NCBI GenBank assembly: GCA_023436485.1
Contig: JAEZIU010000053.1
Coordinates: 1-10,560, forward strand
Length of the DNA stretch: 10,560 nucleotides
Direction of reading: 5' to 3'
Source: Bacillota bacterium
Lineage (GTDB): Bacteria; Bacillota; Clostridia; Acetivibrionales; DSM-1351
Positions within the stretch are counted from its first letter, which is position 1. The number at the start of each line of letters is the position of its first letter. Below the pieces are notes generated by a model. That model was not told the origin of the DNA. It did not search any database and saw only the letters and a list, made by a program, of their open reading frames with translations. Shown one piece after another: positions 7,522 through 10,560 of this stretch. The translations under genes and the position numbers were made by a program.

Positions 7522-8406
7522 ATGAAACGTAGAAAACTGAAAAAAGTCACTACATTTACAATAGTAAATAACTGTTTTCTCGTGTTAGCTGCATTACTTT
7601 GTATCATACCGCTAATACACATATTAGCCGTATCATTCAGCTCCAGTTCGGCAGCAGCAGCCGGTAAAGTTGTTTTCTGGCCTGTTGAGTTTTCATTAAA
7701 CTCATATGCGTACGTTGCAAAAAGAGCTGCATTCTGGCATTCAATGTTGATTTCAGTTGAAAGAATCGCACTAGGTGGATTTGTTAACCTGGTACTTACT
7801 ATATTATGTGCTTATCCCTTATCAAAGGAAAAGACAGAGTTCCGTTTTCGTACATTTTACGCATGGGCGTTTTTTGTAACTATGTTGTTTAACGGAGGCT
7901 TGATCCCGTGGTATATTGTAATTAAACAAATGGGACTGTTGGATAAGATATGGGCTTTGGTTCTTCCGGGAGCAGTTCCTGTTTTCAGTGTAATATTATT
8001 GCTTAACTTCTTCAGAGAAATACCAAAGGAATTGAATGAAGCTGCTTTTATTGATGGAGCTGGACACTGGACCACACTATGGAGAGTCATAGTACCTGTG
8101 TCAAAACCTGCTTTGGCAACTATAACCCTTTTCTCATTGGTAGGCCACTGGAATAGCTGGTTTGATGGTATGATACTTATGAATAAGGCAGAGAATTATC
8201 CTCTTCAGAGTTATATTCAGACTATTGTAGTGCAGAGATCCTATAGTATGCTTTCCAGACAGGAAATTTCCGAACTGGCAACTATTTCAGACAGAACATT
8301 AAGGGCATCTCAGATTTTTCTTGGAACATTGCCTATAGTTTTGGTATATCCTTTCCTTCAGAAGTATTTTGTAAAAGGTATAGTTCTTGGTGGAGTAAAG
8401 GGATAA
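7522..8406 (+). CDS. ABC importer permease, YtcP/UgpE type (permease 2)
   Basis: This is the second channel subunit of the importer, 294 residues. The start chosen is ATG 7522 (MKRRKLKK), 13 bases after the stop of permease 1, with AAAGGGGG (7508-7514 region) as ribosome site. An upstream in-frame ATG at 7474 would overlap permease 1 and lacks a site. The N-terminal helix (about residues 15-40) is followed by the family's Ser-rich external stretch (SFSSSSAAAAG) and further helices. The EAA loop EAAFIDGAG (173-181) is intact. The C-terminus (KYFVKGIVLGGVKG) is the standard ending of YtcP-like permeases, so the gene is complete. The 52-base gap to the arabinofuranosidase gene has no terminator, which suggests the two are in the same transcript. 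Confidence 0.95.
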   Translation: MKRRKLKKVTTFTIVNNCFLVLAALLCIIPLIHILAVSFSSSSAAAAGKVVFWPVEFSLNSYAYVAKRAAFWHSMLISVERIALGGFVNLVLTILCAYPLSKEKTEFRFRTFYAWAFFVTMLFNGGLIPWYIVIKQMGLLDKIWALVLPGAVPVFSVILLLNFFREIPKELNEAAFIDGAGHWTTLWRVIVPVSKPALATITLFSLVGHWNSWFDGMILMNKAENYPLQSYIQTIVVQRSYSMLSRQEISELATISDRTLRASQIFLGTLPIVLVYPFLQKYFVKGIVLGGVKG

Positions 8407-8458
8407 TAAAGCAGATACTTATTATAAATGTTTTGGAGTAAGGAGAGTAGATCACAAA

Positions 8459-9937
8459 ATGGTAAAAATGGTATTAAACGCCGATGTGAAAAAAGGCAAA
8501 ATAAACAAAAACATATACGGACATTTTTCAGAGCATCTCGGAAGATGCATATACGAGGGATTGTGGGTTGGCGTGGACTCTGAAATACCAAATATTAACG
8601 GGTTCCGTACGGATGTTGTAGAAGCTCTGAAGAAAATGAAAATACCCGTTTTAAGATGGCCCGGCGGATGTTTCGCAGATGAATACCACTGGGTGGACGG
8701 GATAGGACCTAAAGAAAACAGACCCTGTATGGTAAACACCCATTGGGGTGGTGTTGTAGAAAATAATCATTTTGGAACCCATGAATTTTTGGAACTTTGT
8801 GAAATGCTGGACGCAGAACCTTATATATGTGGTAATGTGGGAAGCGGCACAGTACATGAAATGCAGCAGTGGGTTGAATACATGACCTTTGACGGAAAAT
8901 CTCCTATGGCTGATTTAAGAAGGGCAAACGGCAAGGACGAGCCCTGGGGAGTTAAGTATTTCGGTGTAGGCAATGAAAATTGGGGCTGCGGGGGAAACAT
9001 GACCGCTGAGTTTTACGCAGACCAATATAAAAGGTATGCAACATACGTAAGAAACTTTGGTGAAAACAAGATTTATAAAATAGCTGGCGGTGCTTCAGTG
9101 GATGATTATCATTGGACCGAGGTACTTATGAGAGAAGCAGGAAAGCAAATGGATGGTCTCAGCATCCATTATTATACAAGAATCTCAAAGGATTGGTCTG
9201 AGCAGGGTTCAGCAACTGAATTTGATGAAAATCACTGGTTTTCAGTAATGCAGAATGCATTGTTTACTGAAGAATTGGTGGAACGTCATTCAAATATTAT
9301 GGATAAGTATGATCCTGAGAAAAAAGTAGGAATGATTGTTGATGAATGGGGTACATGGTTTGCTGTTGAACCCGGAACAAATCCCGGATTCCTGTATCAG
9401 CAAAACACCATGAGGGATGCCCTTGTTGCCGGAATTCACCTGAATATTTTCAATAACCACTGTGACAGGGTTCAGATGGCAAACATAGCACAAATGGTAA
9501 ATGTCCTTCAGGCAGTAATTCTAACTGAAGGTAAAAAGATGATTCTGACACCTACTTACCATGTATTTGATATGTTCAAGGTTCATCAGGATGCAGAGTT
9601 GCTTTCACTTGATTTTGAAAGCCCTGAATACACCTATAACGGCGAAAAGGTACCACAGTTAAGTGCCTCTTCTTCTATTGATTCAGAAGGTAAGATTCAC
9701 GTAACCATTTGCAACCTTAATCCGTCAGCTGATATGGATGTTGATATTGATCTGAGAGGTATAACAGCAAAGAGTAGTACAGGTGAAATAATTACTGCAA
9801 ATGCTATGAATGCAAAAAATACATTTGAAGAAACAAATAATGTAACTATTAAGAATTTTGAAGGTTTACGTCTTGATAAAAATCATATATCAGGTATAAT
9901 ACCTTCAAAAGCAGTTGTAACGCTTGAAATTATTTAG
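8459..9937 (+). CDS. GH51 alpha-L-arabinofuranosidase, cytoplasmic
   Basis: This retaining exo-enzyme removes alpha-L-arabinofuranosyl side chains from arabinoxylo- or arabino-oligosaccharides. It has 492 residues, the normal full length, with an N-terminal (beta/alpha)8 barrel and a C-terminal beta domain from about residue 385. There is no signal peptide or dockerin, so it should act on sugars already imported. The acid/base is Glu173 in GVGNENWG and the nucleophile is Glu296 in VDEWGTW, spaced as in characterised GH51 enzymes. GHFSEHLGR (21-29) and RWPGGCFADEYHW (66-78) are substrate-site motifs. RWPGGCFADEYHW and the THWGG stretch put it closer to the B. subtilis AbfB/Xsa-like branch than to AbfA. 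AAGGAG (8440-8445) is 13 bases before ATG 8459; a second in-frame ATG at 8468 is slightly too far. Which linkage (O-2, O-3 or doubly substituted xylose) it prefers cannot be read from sequence. Confidence 0.96.
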   Translation: MVKMVLNADVKKGKINKNIYGHFSEHLGRCIYEGLWVGVDSEIPNINGFRTDVVEALKKMKIPVLRWPGGCFADEYHWVDGIGPKENRPCMVNTHWGGVVENNHFGTHEFLELCEMLDAEPYICGNVGSGTVHEMQQWVEYMTFDGKSPMADLRRANGKDEPWGVKYFGVGNENWGCGGNMTAEFYADQYKRYATYVRNFGENKIYKIAGGASVDDYHWTEVLMREAGKQMDGLSIHYYTRISKDWSEQGSATEFDENHWFSVMQNALFTEELVERHSNIMDKYDPEKKVGMIVDEWGTWFAVEPGTNPGFLYQQNTMRDALVAGIHLNIFNNHCDRVQMANIAQMVNVLQAVILTEGKKMILTPTYHVFDMFKVHQDAELLSLDFESPEYTYNGEKVPQLSASSSIDSEGKIHVTICNLNPSADMDVDIDLRGITAKSSTGEIITANAMNAKNTFEETNNVTIKNFEGLRLDKNHISGIIPSKAVVTLEII

Positions 9938-9977
9938 ACAAAATGTTATAGATAATAGAATATATATAATAAGATTT

Positions 9978-10014
9978 AAATGTCCCGGCAGATATAATTG
10001 ATGCCGGGATATTT
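9978..10014 (+). terminator. Hairpin after the GH51 gene: weak terminator or transcript stabiliser
   Basis: TCCCGGCA (9983-9990) pairs with TGCCGGGA (10002-10009). AAAT (9978-9981) with ATTT (10011-10014) extends the stem through one G-T pair to 13 bp, with an 11-base loop. It is the most GC-rich hairpin in the window. Only ATATTTAGCAG follows, with no clear U-tract, so complete termination is doubtful. The next gene's ribosome site begins 8 bases downstream, so the hairpin may separate differently abundant parts of one transcript. Confidence 0.65.
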
Positions 10015-10021
10015 AGCAGTT

Positions 10022-10029
10022 AAAGGAGG
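10022..10029 (+). promoter_or_regulatory. Strong ribosome-binding site for a GTG-started small gene
   Basis: AAAGGAGG is a near-perfect anti-16S match 6 bases before GTG 10036. It supports translation of the small cysteine-rich protein, since no in-frame ATG occurs before residue 21. Confidence 0.8.
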
Positions 10030-10035
10030 GTAGCG

Positions 10036-10290
10036 GTGAAGGATAATTGCATTAAATGTCATAGAAATATCCATATTACTGATAATGATATTCAAATGGA
10101 AGTAAATAGAGTAATTCAATCAGGAGTACCGTTGCCTGACGATAAACAATATGAAAAGAGATTGGAAGCCTGTAAAAACTGCAAGCATTTAACGGATGGA
10201 ATTACTTGTATGATTTGCGGGTGCATTATAAAGGCAAGGGCTATGAATGCTTTACGTATTTGTCCTCACCCTTCCGGAAGCAAGTGGTAA
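10036..10290 (+). CDS. Small cysteine-rich protein, DUF6171-like
   Basis: This is an 84-residue soluble protein of unknown function. It begins with GTG behind AAAGGAGG. The cysteines are Cys5 and Cys8 (CIKC), Cys46 and Cys49 (CKNC), Cys58, Cys61 and Cys63 (CMICGC), and Cys76 (CPHP), eight in all. The second half has the pattern YEKRLEACKNCKHL, then CMICGC, then ICPHP with a terminal Lys-Trp. I recognise this as the layout of the clostridial DUF6171 family, from memory and not by search. The cysteine pairs suggest zinc or an iron-sulfur centre, for example a zinc-ribbon fold. There is no signal peptide, so it should be cytoplasmic. It sits between two hemicellulase genes in the same direction, after a hairpin and before a likely promoter. 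This could mean co-expression with the sugar genes or simple insertion between them. No role in sugar metabolism is shown by the sequence. Confidence 0.82.
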   Translation: MKDNCIKCHRNIHITDNDIQMEVNRVIQSGVPLPDDKQYEKRLEACKNCKHLTDGITCMICGCIIKARAMNALRICPHPSGSKW

Positions 10291-10324
10291 GATTGAGTTT
10301 AGTTGAAGCATTTATAAAAGTATT

Positions 10325-10353
10325 TTGAAATATATAGAATATTATAATAAAAT
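10325..10353 (+). promoter_or_regulatory. Candidate sigma-A promoter for the GH39 gene
   Basis: TTGAAA (10325-10330) and TAAAAT (10348-10353) are 17 bases apart, a good housekeeping promoter layout. Transcription would start near 10360, leaving a leader of about 75 bases. TATAAT at 10343-10348 is a better -10 word, but it has no -35 at the right distance. The rest of the gap to 10435 has no hairpin I can see. AAGGAGG (10424-10430) is the ribosome site of the next gene. Confidence 0.5.
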
Positions 10354-10435
10354 AATACAAAGGGAATATTTGACGAAAGGGGATCAATTATTCAAACTTA
10401 CGTTGGATTTTTCGTACATAATTAAGGAGGATTAT

Positions 10436-10560
10436 ATGAGCAAAATAAAGATCTCAGATAAGGTGACAGGAACTTTCAAGGATAACTGGAATTTCTGTGT
10501 AGGTACAGAGCGTATGGGAATCGCTCTTCAAAAGGAATATCAGGATACTCTTGAATTTGT
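10436..10560 (+). CDS. GH39 beta-xylosidase, 5' part only
   Basis: The first 41 codons of a gene that continues past the window. It begins at ATG 10436 behind AAGGAGG (10424-10430). The stretch from Phe14 to residue 41, notably NWNFCVGTERMG followed by ALQKEYQDTLEF, matches the conserved start of GH39 beta-xylosidases such as Thermoanaerobacterium XynB (there DRWRYCVGTGRLG and ALQKEY). GH39 beta-xylosidases are retaining exo-enzymes that release xylose from non-reducing ends. The sequence goes straight into the catalytic domain with no signal peptide, so the enzyme should be cytoplasmic and complement the GH51 enzyme on imported arabinoxylo-oligosaccharides. The catalytic glutamates lie outside the window, so activity cannot be confirmed here. 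Confidence 0.88.
   Translation, partial: MSKIKISDKVTGTFKDNWNFCVGTERMGIALQKEYQDTLEF

Noticed and set aside
8452..8739. 95-codon minus-strand frame over the start of the GH51 gene
   Set aside because: It is fully antisense to conserved catalytic-domain sequence and has no domain or family resemblance.
1..10560. CRISPR arrays, insertion sequences, tRNA or rRNA genes, riboswitches
   Set aside because: I saw no regularly spaced repeats, transposase motifs, cloverleaf structures or known riboswitch cores. The window is densely coding, with ordinary short gaps.

Overview
The window looks like chromosome of a mesophilic, low-GC, cellulosome-producing clostridium of the Ruminiclostridium cellulolyticum / R. 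papyrosolvens / C. josui type. The reasons are AT-rich DNA, strong GGAGG ribosome sites, ATA-rich isoleucine codons, and a type I dockerin whose recognition positions are Ala-Ile and Ala-Leu. That pairing is typical of the C. cellulolyticum group, whereas C. thermocellum usually has Ser-Thr. All genes I accept are on the + strand.

Layout. (1) Positions 1-958 are the 3' end of a secreted cellulosomal GH9 endoglucanase with a CBM3c module and a C-terminal dockerin, followed by an intrinsic terminator (979-1030). (2) Positions 1168-4603 are a two-gene two-component system: a YesM/LytS-type membrane sensor kinase whose last codons overlap a YesN-type response regulator with an AraC-family DNA-binding domain. 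(3) Positions 4762-8406 are a CUT1-type oligosaccharide ABC importer: a 571-residue lipoprotein binding protein and two permeases of the LplB and YtcP type, with no ATPase in the window. A promoter-like region with two dyads (4695-4735) precedes the binding protein, and a perfect 14-bp hairpin separates it from the permeases. (4) Positions 8459-9937 are a cytoplasmic GH51 alpha-L-arabinofuranosidase, followed by a second strong hairpin. (5) Positions 10036-10290 encode a small cysteine-rich protein resembling the DUF6171 family. (6) The start of a GH39 beta-xylosidase lies at 10436 and runs off the window, probably behind its own promoter.

How it fits together. The kinase probably senses an extracellular sugar, the regulator switches on the transporter, the lipoprotein and permeases import arabinoxylo-oligosaccharides, and the GH51 and GH39 enzymes, neither with a signal peptide, remove arabinose and xylose inside the cell. 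This is the logic of a 'selfish' arabinoxylan uptake system. From memory, such a system (ABC importer plus cytoplasmic arabinofuranosidases, xylosidases and esterases) has been described in R. cellulolyticum, so the locus as a whole is probably not new. The less explained parts are the small cysteine-rich protein between the two hydrolase genes, the hairpins that may set transcript ratios inside the operon, and the paired dyads at the transporter promoter.
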